Shown here: in pieces, positions 53,981 through 63,248 of the stretch | How the letters are laid out: each line of letters starts with the position of its first letter | Position numbering within the stretch: the first letter of the stretch is position 1 | Source: Hydrogenophaga sp. PAMC20947 | GTDB lineage: Bacteria; Pseudomonadota; Gammaproteobacteria; Burkholderiales; Burkholderiaceae_C | Reading direction: 5' to 3' | Length of the DNA stretch: 64,000 bases | NCBI RefSeq assembly: GCF_004795855.1 | Contig: NZ_CP039252.1 | Location: forward strand, 4,402,001 to 4,466,000 | Program-made: the position numbers and the translations under genes | Notes under the pieces: generated by a model | The model's database searches: none | Told to the model about the DNA's origin: nothing | Seen by the model: only the letters and a program-made list of their open reading frames with translations

Positions 53981-54907
53981 ATGGAAACCAAATGGTTAGA
54001 AGATTTCGTGAGCCTGGCTGAAACCCGCAGTTTCAGTCGGTCGGCGCAATTGCGCCATGTGACGCAACCGGCCTTCTCACGCCGCATCCAGTCGCTGGAG
54101 GCCTGGGCCGGTACCGATCTGGTGGACCGCTCGTCCTACCCCACCCGCCTCACGCCCGCCGGCAAGACGCTGTACGAGCAGGCGCAGGAAATGTTGCAGG
54201 CGCTGCAAAACGCCCGGGCCATGTTGCGGGCCCACACGGCGGCCGCGCAAGACGTGATCGAGTTTGCGGTGCCCCATTCACTCGCGTTCACCTTTTTCCC
54301 CTCCTGGTTGTCCGGGTTGCGGGAGGATTGCGGGCCGATCAAAAGCCGTCTGATCGCGCTCAATGTGCACGACGCCGTGATGCGCCTGGTGGAGGGCAGT
54401 TGTGACCTGCTCATCTCTTACCACCACGCGGCGCAGCCCATCCAGCTGGACCCCGACCACTACGAAATGCTCCACCTGGGTGACGAGCTTTTGTCGCCCT
54501 ATGTGCGCCCCGACGCCCATGGTGCCCCTCGCTATGTGCTGCCCGGAACCGCCGCGCAGCCGCTGCCATACCTGGCCTATGCGCCGGGCGCCTACCTGGG
54601 GCGGGCAGTGGACCACCTAGTCAAACTGAGCGCCACGCCGGTGCACCTTGACCGCATCTATGAGACCGACATGGCAGAAGGTTTAAAAGCCATGGCGCTA
54701 GAGGGGCATGGTGTGGCGTTCCTGCCCGCCAGTTCGGTGCGCAAAGATGTGCAGGCCAAGAAATTGGTGCCGGCCGGCGAAGGGCTTGAGGCCGCACTGG
54801 ACATCCGCATTTACCGCGAACGCCCCAATGCGCGAAAAGCCAAGCGGGCGCTGGAAAAGTTCTGGACCGACCTGCAGCGGCACCTGCTCGCCAAGTCCCC
54901 GGTCTGA
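53981..54907 (+). CDS. LysR-family regulator, HypT-like
   Basis: The 308-residue LysR protein has the winged-helix N-terminus METKWLEDFVSLAETRSFSRSAQ...QPAFSRRIQSLE (residues 1-38 in outline) and a two-lobed effector domain. The N-terminal phrase and TKWLxDFxxL, together with the MAEGLKAMALEGHGVAFLP stretch, are like E. coli HypT (YjiE), a hypochlorite-responsive regulator activated by Met oxidation. The two or three Met residues in that helix region are suggestive but not proof. It is divergent from the CoA-transferase gene and may control it. Confidence 0.88.
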   Translation: METKWLEDFVSLAETRSFSRSAQLRHVTQPAFSRRIQSLEAWAGTDLVDRSSYPTRLTPAGKTLYEQAQEMLQALQNARAMLRAHTAAAQDVIEFAVPHSLAFTFFPSWLSGLREDCGPIKSRLIALNVHDAVMRLVEGSCDLLISYHHAAQPIQLDPDHYEMLHLGDELLSPYVRPDAHGAPRYVLPGTAAQPLPYLAYAPGAYLGRAVDHLVKLSATPVHLDRIYETDMAEGLKAMALEGHGVAFLPASSVRKDVQAKKLVPAGEGLEAALDIRIYRERPNARKAKRALEKFWTDLQRHLLAKSPV

Positions 54908-54958
54908 GCGGTGAGGGCGCGGCGCGGGGTGGGCCGTGCCTTTTGAGACAATCGGGGC

Positions 54959-56008
54959 ATGAACACCTCCGCCGCTCCCTCGACCCTCACCCTGACCCGT
55001 CCGGACGACTGGCACCTGCACCTGCGAGACGGCGAAGCCTTGCGCACCGTGGTGCCCCACACGGCGGCGCAGTTCGCACGCGCCATCGTGATGCCCAACC
55101 TCAGGCCACCCGTGACGACGGCGGCCTTGGCCATAGCCTACCGGGAGCGCATCCTGGCCGCCGTGCCCACCGGCATGGACTTCGAGCCTTTGATGACGCT
55201 CTACCTCACCGACAACCTGCCCGCCGATGAAATCGCGCGTGCCCGGGATGTCGGTGTGGTCGCGGCCAAGCTGTACCCTGCGGGGGCCACCACCAACAGC
55301 GACGCCGGGGTGACCGACATTCGCAAGACCTACAAGACACTGGAGGCCATGCAGCGTGCGGGCATGTTGCTCCTGGTGCACGGCGAAGTCACCAGCCCGG
55401 ATATCGATCTGTTCGACCGCGAAGCGGTGTTCATCGAGCAGCAGTTGCAGCCCTTGCGCCGGGATTTCCCCGAGCTCAAGATCGTGATGGAGCACATCAC
55501 CACGAAAGAGGCGGCGCAGTACGTGGCCGAGTCCGACAGTTTCCTGGGTGCAACCATCACCGTCCACCATCTGCTCTACAACCGCAACGCCATCTTCACC
55601 GGTGGCATCCGGCCGCATTACTACTGCCTGCCGGTGCTCAAGCGCGAAACCCACCGCCTGGCGCTGGTGGCCGCCGCCATCAGCGGCAGCCCCAAGTTTT
55701 TTCTCGGCACCGACAGTGCCCCCCACCCGGCCCACCTCAAGGAGCACGCCAGCGGTTGCGCCGGCTGCTACACGGCCCACGCCGCCATCGAGATGTACGC
55801 CGAGGCGTTCGACAACGCTGGCGCCCTGGACAAGCTCGAAGGCTTTGCCAGCTTCTTCGGCGCCGATTTTTACGGGCTGCCGCGGAACACCGCGCAGGTG
55901 ACCCTCAAGCGCGAAAGCTGGACGCCGCCCGAGAGCTTTGCCTTCGGCGAGGCCCAGCTCAAGCCATTGCGCTCAGGCGAAGCACTGCCGTGGCGTCTGG
56001 TGGCCTGA
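54959..56008 (+). CDS. pyrC: dihydroorotase (class II)
   Basis: The 349-residue enzyme closes carbamoyl-aspartate to dihydroorotate in pyrimidine synthesis. It has the zinc HxH in [11 protein letters not shown], the carboxylated Lys in [19 protein letters not shown], His residues in LLVHGEV and VMEHITT, and the Asp in [10 protein letters not shown]. Length and motifs match the E. coli-type PyrC. The ATG at 54959 directly precedes the conserved start. It is followed after 16 bases by the DUF3025 gene, so both are probably on one transcript. Confidence 0.95.
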   Translation: MNTSAAPSTLTLTRPDDWHLHLRDGEALRTVVPHTAAQFARAIVMPNLRPPVTTAALAIAYRERILAAVPTGMDFEPLMTLYLTDNLPADEIARARDVGVVAAKLYPAGATTNSDAGVTDIRKTYKTLEAMQRAGMLLLVHGEVTSPDIDLFDREAVFIEQQLQPLRRDFPELKIVMEHITTKEAAQYVAESDSFLGATITVHHLLYNRNAIFTGGIRPHYYCLPVLKRETHRLALVAAAISGSPKFFLGTDSAPHPAHLKEHASGCAGCYTAHAAIEMYAEAFDNAGALDKLEGFASFFGADFYGLPRNTAQVTLKRESWTPPESFAFGEAQLKPLRSGEALPWRLVA

Positions 56009-56024
56009 CCTGGGGCCAGTGTTG

Positions 56025-56843
56025 ATGTGCGCAGTGGACCATGTGGATGGGTTGGGCCCTGGGGATCGGAGCCGCGTCGCATGGCCTTCCCCAGATTGGT
56101 CTCAGCCCTGGTTGGCGCCGGTAGCGGCCGATGGCGTGGCGGTTCGTGCTGCCTGCGAGCAGGGTCACCCGCTGGGCGACGCGCTGACCGACCGCGCCGC
56201 GGCAGTACCCGGGAGCCCAGCGGCAACGCTGCGGTTTGTGTCCCAGTCCGATCTGCCCGTGGGCATGGCCTACGAGCAGCACATTTTTGACACCGGGCGT
56301 GTGCCCACCCGCGAAGGCCTGCACGACTTTTTCAATGGCCTGTGCTGGATACGCTTCCCGGCCACCAAGCGCCGGCTCAACCAGTTGCAAGCGGGTGAAA
56401 TCAACAGCGCCGGGGGTGTGGGGCAACTGCGGGGGCCGGTTCGCGATGCCCTGACGCTGTTTGATGAAAATGCCGCGCTGCTGCAAGCGCCCGATGCGCT
56501 GTGGCAAGCCCTGCTGCAGCGCGAATGGCAGCGATTGTTTGTGGAACTTCGACCACTGTGGGCGCAGGCCAGGCTGGTGTTGGTGGGGCATGCGCTGATG
56601 GAAAAGCTTGTGTCACCCTACAAGAGCATCACCGCCCATGTGTACCGGGCCACCGTGCCGCTCGAGCTGGGTGCCGACCTGGCTGCCTGGGACACGTGGG
56701 TTGCCGGCCAACTGGACCCCGTCAATTTGGCCACCAAGCCGTTCACGCCCCTGCCTGTTCTGGGGGTGCCGGGCTGGTGGGCGGCCAATGAGGATGCCGG
56801 GTTTTACGATGACGCTTCGGTATTTAGAGCGCCTCGTGTGTAA
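56025..56843 (+). CDS. DUF3025 family protein
   Basis: The 272-residue protein matches DUF3025: the stretch [46 protein letters not shown] (outline) is the domain core, with [21 protein letters not shown] later. No function is known. GTG 56019, TTG 56022 and ATG 56025 are all possible starts; ATG is used. It follows pyrC closely; the association is common in this family's neighbours in betaproteobacteria as far as I recall. Confidence 0.82.
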   Translation: MCAVDHVDGLGPGDRSRVAWPSPDWSQPWLAPVAADGVAVRAACEQGHPLGDALTDRAAAVPGSPAATLRFVSQSDLPVGMAYEQHIFDTGRVPTREGLHDFFNGLCWIRFPATKRRLNQLQAGEINSAGGVGQLRGPVRDALTLFDENAALLQAPDALWQALLQREWQRLFVELRPLWAQARLVLVGHALMEKLVSPYKSITAHVYRATVPLELGADLAAWDTWVAGQLDPVNLATKPFTPLPVLGVPGWWAANEDAGFYDDASVFRAPRV

Positions 56844-56956
56844 ATGAGAAGTTTCTACCTGAGGGTGGTTCTCAAAAAACCGTTCTTGAAATCCCGGGCC
56901 ACTCGTCCCCATATGATGCGCACTGTGCCCTCGGGCTATTTTTCTCTGGAGCTTCC

Positions 56957-57826
56957 ATGAAACGCATCTTGTTGTTTGTCATGACCAACTTCGCCGTGAT
57001 GGCGGTGTTGCTGGTCACCACCCGCATCCTGGGGGTGGACCGTTTTCTCACCGCCAACGGGCTGAACATGACGGCGCTGGCCGGGTTCTCGCTTGTGATC
57101 GGTTTTGGTGGAGCGATCATCTCCTTGCTGATCAGCAAGCCCATGGCCAAGTTCAGCACCGGCGCACGCGTGATCACCCAGCCGCAGACCGCCGACGAGG
57201 CCTGGATCGTGCAGACCGTTCAGCGCTTTGCCGAGAAGGCCGGCATTGGCATGCCCGAAGTGGCCATTTACGAAGGCGCGCCCAACGCTTTTGCCACCGG
57301 TGCGTTCAAAAATTCGGCTCTTGTGGCAGTGTCCACCGGATTGCTTCAGAGCATGACCAAAGAAGAAGTCGAGGCCGTGATCGGCCACGAGGTGGCCCAC
57401 GTGGCCAACGGCGACATGGTCACCATGGCGCTGATCCAGGGCGTGATGAACACCTTTGTGGTGTTCCTCAGCCGGGTCATCGGCTACGCGGTGGACAGCT
57501 TCCTGCGCCGGGGCAGCGACAGCAATTCGGGACCGGGCATCGGCTACATGATCACGACTATCGTGATGGACATCGTGCTGGGCTTCCTGGCGGCCATGAT
57601 CGTGGCCTGGTTCAGCCGCCAGCGCGAATTCCGGGCCGATGCCGGTGCCGCCAACTACATGGGCCGCAAGCAGCCGATGATCAACGCGTTGGCCCGGTTG
57701 GGCGGCCTCACCCCCGGGCAGTTGCCGAAGACCATGCAGGCCATGGGCATTGCCGGTGGCCTGGGCAAACTGTTCTCCACCCATCCACCCATGGAAGAGC
57801 GCATCGCCGCGCTTCAAAAACTGTAA
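56957..57826 (+). CDS. htpX: HtpX membrane metalloprotease
   Basis: The 289-residue inner-membrane zinc protease takes part in quality control of membrane proteins, alongside FtsH. Two N-terminal helices (residues 4-24 and 32-55) precede the active site [14 protein letters not shown] (HExxH); further helices are at about 155-175 and 190-215. The third zinc ligand is the Glu in [25 protein letters not shown] C-terminus ([14 protein letters not shown]) is diagnostic. TGGAG precedes the ATG, and a strong terminator follows at 57877. Confidence 0.95.
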   Translation: MKRILLFVMTNFAVMAVLLVTTRILGVDRFLTANGLNMTALAGFSLVIGFGGAIISLLISKPMAKFSTGARVITQPQTADEAWIVQTVQRFAEKAGIGMPEVAIYEGAPNAFATGAFKNSALVAVSTGLLQSMTKEEVEAVIGHEVAHVANGDMVTMALIQGVMNTFVVFLSRVIGYAVDSFLRRGSDSNSGPGIGYMITTIVMDIVLGFLAAMIVAWFSRQREFRADAGAANYMGRKQPMINALARLGGLTPGQLPKTMQAMGIAGGLGKLFSTHPPMEERIAALQKL

Positions 57827-57876
57827 GGCTCCGCGCCGACTGCGGCGCCGTCCTTTCTGTGGAAGGGAACAAGGCG

Positions 57877-57904
57877 AAAAAAGCGACCCGGAGGTCGCTT
57901 TTTT
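57877..57904. terminator. bidirectional intrinsic terminator
   Basis: AAAAAA (57877-57882), GCGACC (57883-57888), CGGA loop (57889-57892), GGTCGC (57893-57898), TTTTTT (57899-57904). The perfect stem with an A-tract before and a T-tract after would end transcripts from both htpX and the convergent glycine-zipper gene. Confidence 0.95.
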
Positions 57905-57961
57905 GTTGGTGAGAAGACCACCCCGCACTCCCGCCCAGCGGTGTTGCGGGTCCATCCGTTT

Positions 57962-58573
57962 TCAGTAACGGTCCCAGCGATCGTTGTCGCGGTGGTGGCG
58001 GCGCTGGCCGCCGATATACACCACTTCGGGCTCGTCGTATTCAGACTCGTACCGGACCTGGGGCCGGGGTTCCACGGGCCGCACGTTGATGGGCTGCACA
58101 CTCACCGGCACATAGCGGCCCGGTTCCTGGTCCATTTGCATGCTGTATTGCCGGCCTGCGTATTCGTAGACCACGTTGTAGGCCACGGTCTGGTTCTGGT
58201 AGGTGGTCTGGGTGCTGCATTCCTGCACGGTGCGCACCCGGTCAGGGCCTCGGCCTTCAATGCGGTTACCCAAAATGGCGCCGCCAAAGATACCGATGGC
58301 CGTGGCCGCCGCGCGTCCTGTGCCGCCGCCGATGGCATTGCCCATGGCCCCGCCTGCGATGCCGCCCATCAGCGCGCCTGCGCCGGAGGTGCGACTGGGT
58401 TCCCGCACGGTGACGTTTTCGCAGATTTCCCGTGGAACAGCCACTTGCTGGATCACCGGGGTGCTGCTGATGACACGCCCCCGTTCGTCCTGGGCCTGAG
58501 CGGCTCCCATGCTCATCAGCGTGATGGCACCCGTGATCACGGGAAGAAGAAGGTTGCGGTTGAGTTTTTGCAT
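57962..58573 (-). CDS. secreted glycine-zipper 2TM-domain protein
   Basis: The 203-residue protein has a signal peptide (residues 1-27, ending AQA). A glycine-zipper region at about 60-105 (GAGALMGGIAGGAMGNAIGG, AAATAIGIFGGAILGNRI) is of the Rick_17kDa_Anti/SlyB type. A C-terminal part with aromatic and acidic residues follows, ending HHRDNDRWDRY. Such proteins are outer-membrane or periplasmic; no lipobox Cys is seen at the cleavage site, so it is probably not a lipoprotein. AAGGAGC before the ATG fixes the start at 58573. Confidence 0.87.
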   Translation of the reverse strand: MQKLNRNLLLPVITGAITLMSMGAAQAQDERGRVISSTPVIQQVAVPREICENVTVREPSRTSGAGALMGGIAGGAMGNAIGGGTGRAAATAIGIFGGAILGNRIEGRGPDRVRTVQECSTQTTYQNQTVAYNVVYEYAGRQYSMQMDQEPGRYVPVSVQPINVRPVEPRPQVRYESEYDEPEVVYIGGQRRHHRDNDRWDRY

Positions 58574-58687
58574 GAAAAGCTCCTTGTTTGAAGAGCCTCC
58601 ATGGTGCGGCCAGCTTGTCAACCCATCGCGCACCGCGTGTAAAGCTGGTGCGCTGTTTGTAACGATGTGTACAAGCCCCGGCGGGGC

Positions 58688-60535
58688 TCAGGGAGTGGAA
58701 GACACGCCGGGTATGTCCTGGGCCAGCGCTTCGGCCACCTTCAGGCCGTCGACGCCGGCCGACAAGATGCCGCCGGCGTAGCCCGCGCCTTCGCCGGCCG
58801 GATAAAGGCCCCGGGTGTTGAGGCTCTGAAGGTTGGCGCCGCGGGTGATGCGCAAGGGCGCCGAGGTGCGGGTTTCCACGCCGGTGAGCACGGCCCCGGG
58901 CATGTCGTAGCCTTTGATCTTTTGGCCGAACACCGGCAAGGCCTCGCGCATGGCCTCGATGGCGTAGGCGGGCAGGGCAGACGCGAGATCCACCAGTTTC
59001 ACGCCGGGTTTGTAAGAGGGCTCCACGTCGGCAAGGGCGGTTGAAGGCAGGCCTGCGATGAAATCGCCCACCAGTTGGCCCGGCGCCTCGTAGGTGTCGC
59101 CGCCCAGCGTGTAGGCCCGGGCTTCCAGCTGGCGCTGCAAGACGATGCCCGCCAGTGGATGGATCTGCCCCTGGGCTATATGGGCCTCGGCCTGCACCGC
59201 GTAGCGCGCGCCAGCGGTCTCGCCAAACGCGGCCACCCACAGTGGGGTGTCTTGCGGAAATTGCAGGGGAAAGTCGGGCGGCTCGACGCCCACCACCATG
59301 CCTGCGTTGGCGTTGCGCTCGTTGCGCGAATACTGGCTCATGCCGTTGGTGACCACGCGGCCAGGCTCACTGGTCGCCGCCACAACCGTGCCACCCGGGC
59401 ACATGCAAAAGCTGTAGACCGCGCGGCCGTTCTTCGCGTGGTGCACCAGTTTGTAGTCGGCCGCACCCAGCAAGGGGTGGCCGGCATGGCGCCCCCAGCG
59501 GGCGCGGTCGATCACGCTCTGGGGGTGCTCGATGCGAAAGCCCACCGAGAACGGCTTGGCCTCCAGGAACACGCCCGCATCAAACAGCAGGGCAAAGGTG
59601 TCGCGCGAGCTGTGGCCGAGCGCCAGCACGGCGCGCTGGGTGGGCAGCTCCGTGGTTTCGCCGGTGTCCAGGTGCTTGACCTGCAAAGCGGTGAGCTGGT
59701 GTTGGCCTTCGCTTTCGCTTTCGCCTGTGGCTGTCAGTTTGAACCCCACCACCTGTTGTTGAAACCGGATCTCACCCCCCAGCGCGATGATCTTCTCGCG
59801 CATGGCCTCAACCACCTTCACCAGCTTGAAGGTGCCGATGTGCGGGTGTGCCTGGTAAAGGATTTCCCGGGGGGCGCCCGCGTCCACAAACTCGTTCATG
59901 ACCTTGCGGCCCAGAAAGCGTGGATCCTTGATCTGGCTGTAGAGCTTGCCGTCGGAAAACAGCCCGGCACCGCCTTCGCCGTATTGCACGTTGCTCTCCG
60001 GATTGAGTTTGTGGTGGCGCCACAGGCCCCAGGTGTCTTTGGTGCGCTCGCGCACCGGCTTGCCGCGCTCCAGCACGATGGGCTTCAGCCCCATTTGCGC
60101 CAGGGCCAGGGCGGCGAAAAGGCCACAAGGCCCCAGGCCGATCACCACCGGGCGCTCTGAAGCCTCTGCGGGCCAGCCCGCGGGCGCATGGCCGGGCGCA
60201 CGCCAGGCCATGTCGGGTGTGGGCTGGATGTGGGGGTTGTTTTCAAACTGGGCCAGCAGCGCGGCTTCGAGCGCCGGATCGGCCAGGGTGATGTCCACGA
60301 TGTAGACCGCCAGCAGATCTGCCTTGCGGGCATCAAAACTCCGTTTGAATACTTGCAGGTGCTTGATGGCTTGCTGCTCCAGGCCCAAGGCGCTGGCCGC
60401 CAGCTGGATCAGCGCTTCTGTGGGGTGGGGCGGCGGCTCCCGGTCGGCCCGGGTTTCGGTGGGCGCATCGGCGGCACGGCGGTGCTCGGTGGGCACGTCT
60501 GCCAGGGCCAGTTTGAGTTCGGAGAGGCGGATCAT
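58688..60535 (-). CDS. FAD-dependent protein, COG2509 family
   Basis: The 615-residue flavoprotein has an N-terminal extra domain (about residues 1-115) followed by the dinucleotide motif PVVIGLGPCGLFAALALAQMG and VLERGKPVRERT. YGEGGAGLFSDGKLYSQIKDP and AGEGAGYAGGILSAGVDGLKVAE at the C-terminus are hallmarks of the COG2509 'uncharacterised FAD-dependent dehydrogenase' group. The reaction is unknown. ATG 60535 is chosen (TTG 60547 is four codons earlier). The gene lies divergent from DUF2239. Confidence 0.88.
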   Translation of the reverse strand: MIRLSELKLALADVPTEHRRAADAPTETRADREPPPHPTEALIQLAASALGLEQQAIKHLQVFKRSFDARKADLLAVYIVDITLADPALEAALLAQFENNPHIQPTPDMAWRAPGHAPAGWPAEASERPVVIGLGPCGLFAALALAQMGLKPIVLERGKPVRERTKDTWGLWRHHKLNPESNVQYGEGGAGLFSDGKLYSQIKDPRFLGRKVMNEFVDAGAPREILYQAHPHIGTFKLVKVVEAMREKIIALGGEIRFQQQVVGFKLTATGESESEGQHQLTALQVKHLDTGETTELPTQRAVLALGHSSRDTFALLFDAGVFLEAKPFSVGFRIEHPQSVIDRARWGRHAGHPLLGAADYKLVHHAKNGRAVYSFCMCPGGTVVAATSEPGRVVTNGMSQYSRNERNANAGMVVGVEPPDFPLQFPQDTPLWVAAFGETAGARYAVQAEAHIAQGQIHPLAGIVLQRQLEARAYTLGGDTYEAPGQLVGDFIAGLPSTALADVEPSYKPGVKLVDLASALPAYAIEAMREALPVFGQKIKGYDMPGAVLTGVETRTSAPLRITRGANLQSLNTRGLYPAGEGAGYAGGILSAGVDGLKVAEALAQDIPGVSSTP

Positions 60536-60645
60536 GGGTTTTTCCAAGGCTTGTGGTGATCAAGCAGTCGGGTGAAAAGAGGGGCTGCAGGAGGTCCCGC
60601 TGCGTATTGTCGCAAAGACGTCTCCATCGGGTTGGCGATGTTTTT

Positions 60646-60678
60646 AAATAACCCGGGTAAAAGTAAATAACCCGGGTA
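60646..60678. promoter_or_regulatory. two direct repeats around a palindromic ACCCGGGT core
   Basis: AAATAACCCGGGTA occurs at 60646-60659 and 60665-60678, 19 bp apart. Each contains the palindrome ACCCGGGT. The second copy ends 10 bases before the DUF2239 start codon. A TAAATA (60664-60669) within the second copy could be a -10 box. The arrangement is that of an operator for an unknown dimeric regulator. Confidence 0.65.
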
Positions 60679-60688
60679 GAATTCGGGC

Positions 60689-61294
60689 ATGCCTACGGAA
60701 ACACACAACCCAACAATCCCCTCCTGCACCGCTTTTCTTGGAACCACACGGGCCGCTTTTGGCGGCTATCCCGAGGTCGCCGGGCAGTTGTCGGCGCTTC
60801 GGCTGGACCAGGGCGGCGGCCTGCTGGTCTTTGACGACGCAACCGGTCAGCTGGTGGACTACCCTTGGCCCGATGGCTACGTGCCAGCGCAGCCCGGCGT
60901 GGTTTCGGTCGAGACCGATGAAGATGTCCGCCCTGCCGCCACGCCCGCCACCGTGGGTCGTCCAAGGTTGGGCGTTGTGGCCCGGGAAGTGACCCTGCTG
61001 CCGCGGCACTGGGAATGGCTGTCCGGGCAGCGGGGTGGCGCGTCCGCCGCCTTGCGCCGACTGGTAGAAGATGCGCGTAGAACCTACGCCGAGCAAGACG
61101 CCCAGCGCCAGGCCAAAGAGCGCGCTTACCGTTTCATGAGCGCCATTGCGGGAGCTTTGCCTGGTTTTGAAGAGGCTTCCCGCGCACTGTTTGCCCACGA
61201 CCCCGGGGCTTTTGCCGAGCGCATTCAGGACTGGCCCGCCGATGTGCGCGCGCATCTGGACTGGCTGGCTCGAAGGGCATTTCCCCAGCTGTGA
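60689..61294 (+). CDS. DUF2239 family protein
   Basis: The 201-residue protein matches DUF2239: CTAFLGTTRAAFGGYPEV-like start, VGRPRLGVVAREVTLLPRHWEWLSGQRGGASAALRRLVEDAR in the middle (RRLV-DAR hallmark) and a C-terminal Asp/Trp-rich part. No function is known. The ATG at 60689 lacks a Shine-Dalgarno and is 10 bases after the second operator-like repeat, suggesting a short or leaderless transcript. The MATE exporter gene starts 34 bases later. Confidence 0.85.
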   Translation: MPTETHNPTIPSCTAFLGTTRAAFGGYPEVAGQLSALRLDQGGGLLVFDDATGQLVDYPWPDGYVPAQPGVVSVETDEDVRPAATPATVGRPRLGVVAREVTLLPRHWEWLSGQRGGASAALRRLVEDARRTYAEQDAQRQAKERAYRFMSAIAGALPGFEEASRALFAHDPGAFAERIQDWPADVRAHLDWLARRAFPQL

Positions 61295-61328
61295 ACGCCA
61301 GCGATTTCCGAACCCAAACTGCTTGCAC

Positions 61329-62720
61329 ATGAACCCGACACCGACACCCGCCGCCACCCTTCCAGCGGCCCAGCCCCCTGTGCGCGCTTTGTGGAAAATC
61401 TACCTGTTGTTCCTCGCGCCCATGGTGCTGTCCAACCTGCTGCAAAGCCTGTCGGGCACCCTCAACGGCATCTACATTGGGCAAATGCTGGGTACCCACG
61501 CATTGGCCGCGGTGTCGGGCATGTTCCCCATCGTGTTCTTTTTTATCTCGCTGGTGATCGGGTTGGGCGCAGGCGCTTCCGTGTTGATCGGCCAGGCCTG
61601 GGGGGCAAAACAGCCTGAAAAAGTCAAGGCCATCGCGGGCACCGCCCTGGCGGTGGGTATCTTGATTGGATTGACGGGGGCGGTTGTGGGCGGTGTGTTT
61701 GCCCGCGAGGCGCTGGTGGCGCTGGGAACGCCTGCCGATGTGCTGGACGACGCCACGGGCTATGCCCGCATGATGATGCTGCTCATGCCGCTGCTGCTGA
61801 CTTTCATTTTGTTCACCCAGCTGCTGCGCGGTGTCAGTGACACGGTGTCTCCGCTGTTGGCGCTGCTGATGTCGACCACGGTGGGCTTGGCGCTCACGCC
61901 GGCGTTGATCAAGGGCTGGCTGGGCCTTCCGCCTCTGGGCATCCAGAGCGCGGCATTGGCAGGCTTTGTCTCCACCAGCGTCGCGCTGACTTTCCTGGCG
62001 GTCCGGTTGCGTCGCCGCGCCCATGTGCTCGCACCCAACGCGGCGTTGTTCGCCACGTTGCGGCTGGACCGCGTGATCCTGGCCAAGGTGATGCGCATCG
62101 GATTGCCGACCGGGGTGCAGATGGTGGTGATCTCGATTTCCGAACTGGTGATCCTCGCCTTGGTCAACCGCCATGGCTCGGAGGCCACGGCGGCCTATGG
62201 CGCAGTCACCCAGGTCGTGAACTATGTGCAGTTCCCGGCCCTCTCCATCGCCATCACCGCTTCCATCCTCGGGGCTCAGGCCATTGGTGCAGGCGCGCTG
62301 GATCGCGTGCGTTCCATCTTGCGCACCGGGCTGGCCCTCAACGCCATCATCACGGGCTCACTGATCCTGATCGGCTACGCCTTGTCGCACTGGCTGCTGG
62401 GCCTGTTCATCACGCAACCCGCAGTCCGCCTGCAAGCCGAGCAGCTGCTGCACATCATGCTGTGGAGCCTGTTGCTGTTTGGCTTTCAGGCCGTGGTGGG
62501 CGGCATCATGCGCGCCAGTGGCGTGGTTTTGGTGCCGGTGGCGATATCCATCGGTTGCATCGTGCTGGTGCAGGTGCCAGCGGCCTACGCGCTGAATGCA
62601 CAGTATGGACTTGAAGGCGTGTGGATGGCCTTTCCCATCACTTACGCCGCCATGCTGGCTTTCCAGACGGCGTACTACAAGCTCGTGTGGAAGTACAAAA
62701 AAATTGAGCGACTTGTCTGA
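61329..62720 (+). CDS. MATE-family multidrug/Na+ or H+ antiporter
   Basis: The 463-residue inner-membrane protein has 12 helices in two bundles. Visible are APMVLSNLLQSLSGTLNGIYIG, VLIGQAWGAKQPEKVKAIAGTAL, GVSDTVSPLLALLMSTTVGLALTP and, in the second half, IGLPTGVQMVVISISELVILALVN and LGAQAIGAGALDRVRSIL. MATE proteins expel organic cations in exchange for Na+ or H+. The start at 61329 follows an unclear ribosome site. It lies after DUF2239 and may share its transcript and operator control. Confidence 0.92.
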   Translation: MNPTPTPAATLPAAQPPVRALWKIYLLFLAPMVLSNLLQSLSGTLNGIYIGQMLGTHALAAVSGMFPIVFFFISLVIGLGAGASVLIGQAWGAKQPEKVKAIAGTALAVGILIGLTGAVVGGVFAREALVALGTPADVLDDATGYARMMMLLMPLLLTFILFTQLLRGVSDTVSPLLALLMSTTVGLALTPALIKGWLGLPPLGIQSAALAGFVSTSVALTFLAVRLRRRAHVLAPNAALFATLRLDRVILAKVMRIGLPTGVQMVVISISELVILALVNRHGSEATAAYGAVTQVVNYVQFPALSIAITASILGAQAIGAGALDRVRSILRTGLALNAIITGSLILIGYALSHWLLGLFITQPAVRLQAEQLLHIMLWSLLLFGFQAVVGGIMRASGVVLVPVAISIGCIVLVQVPAAYALNAQYGLEGVWMAFPITYAAMLAFQTAYYKLVWKYKKIERLV

Positions 62721-62726
62721 GCCTCC

Positions 62727-62848
62727 GGCTGGCAGCGACCCGCGCAGCGGTGGAGTGTGGGGTCCGCCGACCGCCGCGCAGGGCCGCCCCAAGCCAGGTC
62801 AGCCCCCTCGGGGGGCAGCGACCCGCGCAGCGGCGGAGCGTGGGGGCC
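62727..62848. repeat. 68-bp dispersed repeat, copy 2, with a partial tandem unit
   Basis: The core 62781-62848 differs from 1849-1916 at three positions. As in copy 1, a degenerate partial unit (GGCAGCGACCCGCGCAGCGG, about 62731-62750) precedes it. It fills the gap between the MATE gene and rnpB. Confidence 0.8.
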
Positions 62849-62859
62849 ACTTTTCAGGG

Positions 62860-62865
62860 GATAAT
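62860..62865 (+). promoter_or_regulatory. -10 element of rnpB
   Basis: GATAAT lies 6 bases before the predicted 5' end of RNase P RNA, as expected for a sigma70 promoter. No clear -35 was found in the repeat-rich stretch upstream. Confidence 0.55.
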
Positions 62866-62871
62866 CACCCT

Positions 62872-63233
62872 GTGAAGCGCGCTAGGCCGTCGCTGGTGCA
62901 ATCGCCGAAAGGCCGCACTGGAGGAACGTCCGGACTGCACAGGACAGCGTAGGAGGTAATACCTCTCCACCGACCAGTTTGATGGGTTCGCCCAAAGAGC
63001 CCTAAGGTGAGGATCAGAGCAACAGAGACGAGCCGATTCAGTTCGGGTGAAACGGGCAATCTCTACGCGCAGCAATACCAAATAGGCCAGCGTTGACGTG
63101 GTTCCGCGGAGCTGGCGGGTAGGTAGCATCGAGCCGTTTGGGTGACCAGCGGCCCAGAGGAATGACGGTCACGTTCGGGACCCTTGAAAAAGGGTTTTGA
63201 ACGCACAAAATCCGGCGTATCGGCGCGCTTCAC
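62872..63233 (+). ncRNA. rnpB: RNase P RNA (class A)
   Basis: This is the catalytic RNA of RNase P, which trims the 5' leader of tRNA precursors. The ends pair perfectly over 11 bp (GTGAAGCGCGC at 62872-62882 with GCGCGCTTCAC at 63223-63233), forming helix P1. Conserved core blocks are GAGGAACGTCCGGAC (62921-62935, P4 5' strand), AGCAATACCAAATAGGCC (63071-63088), AGAGGAATGACGGTCAC (63156-63172) and ACAAAATCCGGCGTAT (63205-63220, P4 3' strand). The order and spacing match bacterial type A RNA of about 360 nucleotides. The ends may be off by a few bases. Confidence 0.97.
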
Positions 63234-63248
63234 ACTTTATTCAATGCG

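Noticed and set aside
52546..54021. 491-codon plus-strand open frame over the CoA-transferase gene.
   Set aside because: Antisense shadow with no domain; the minus strand encodes a full-length family member.
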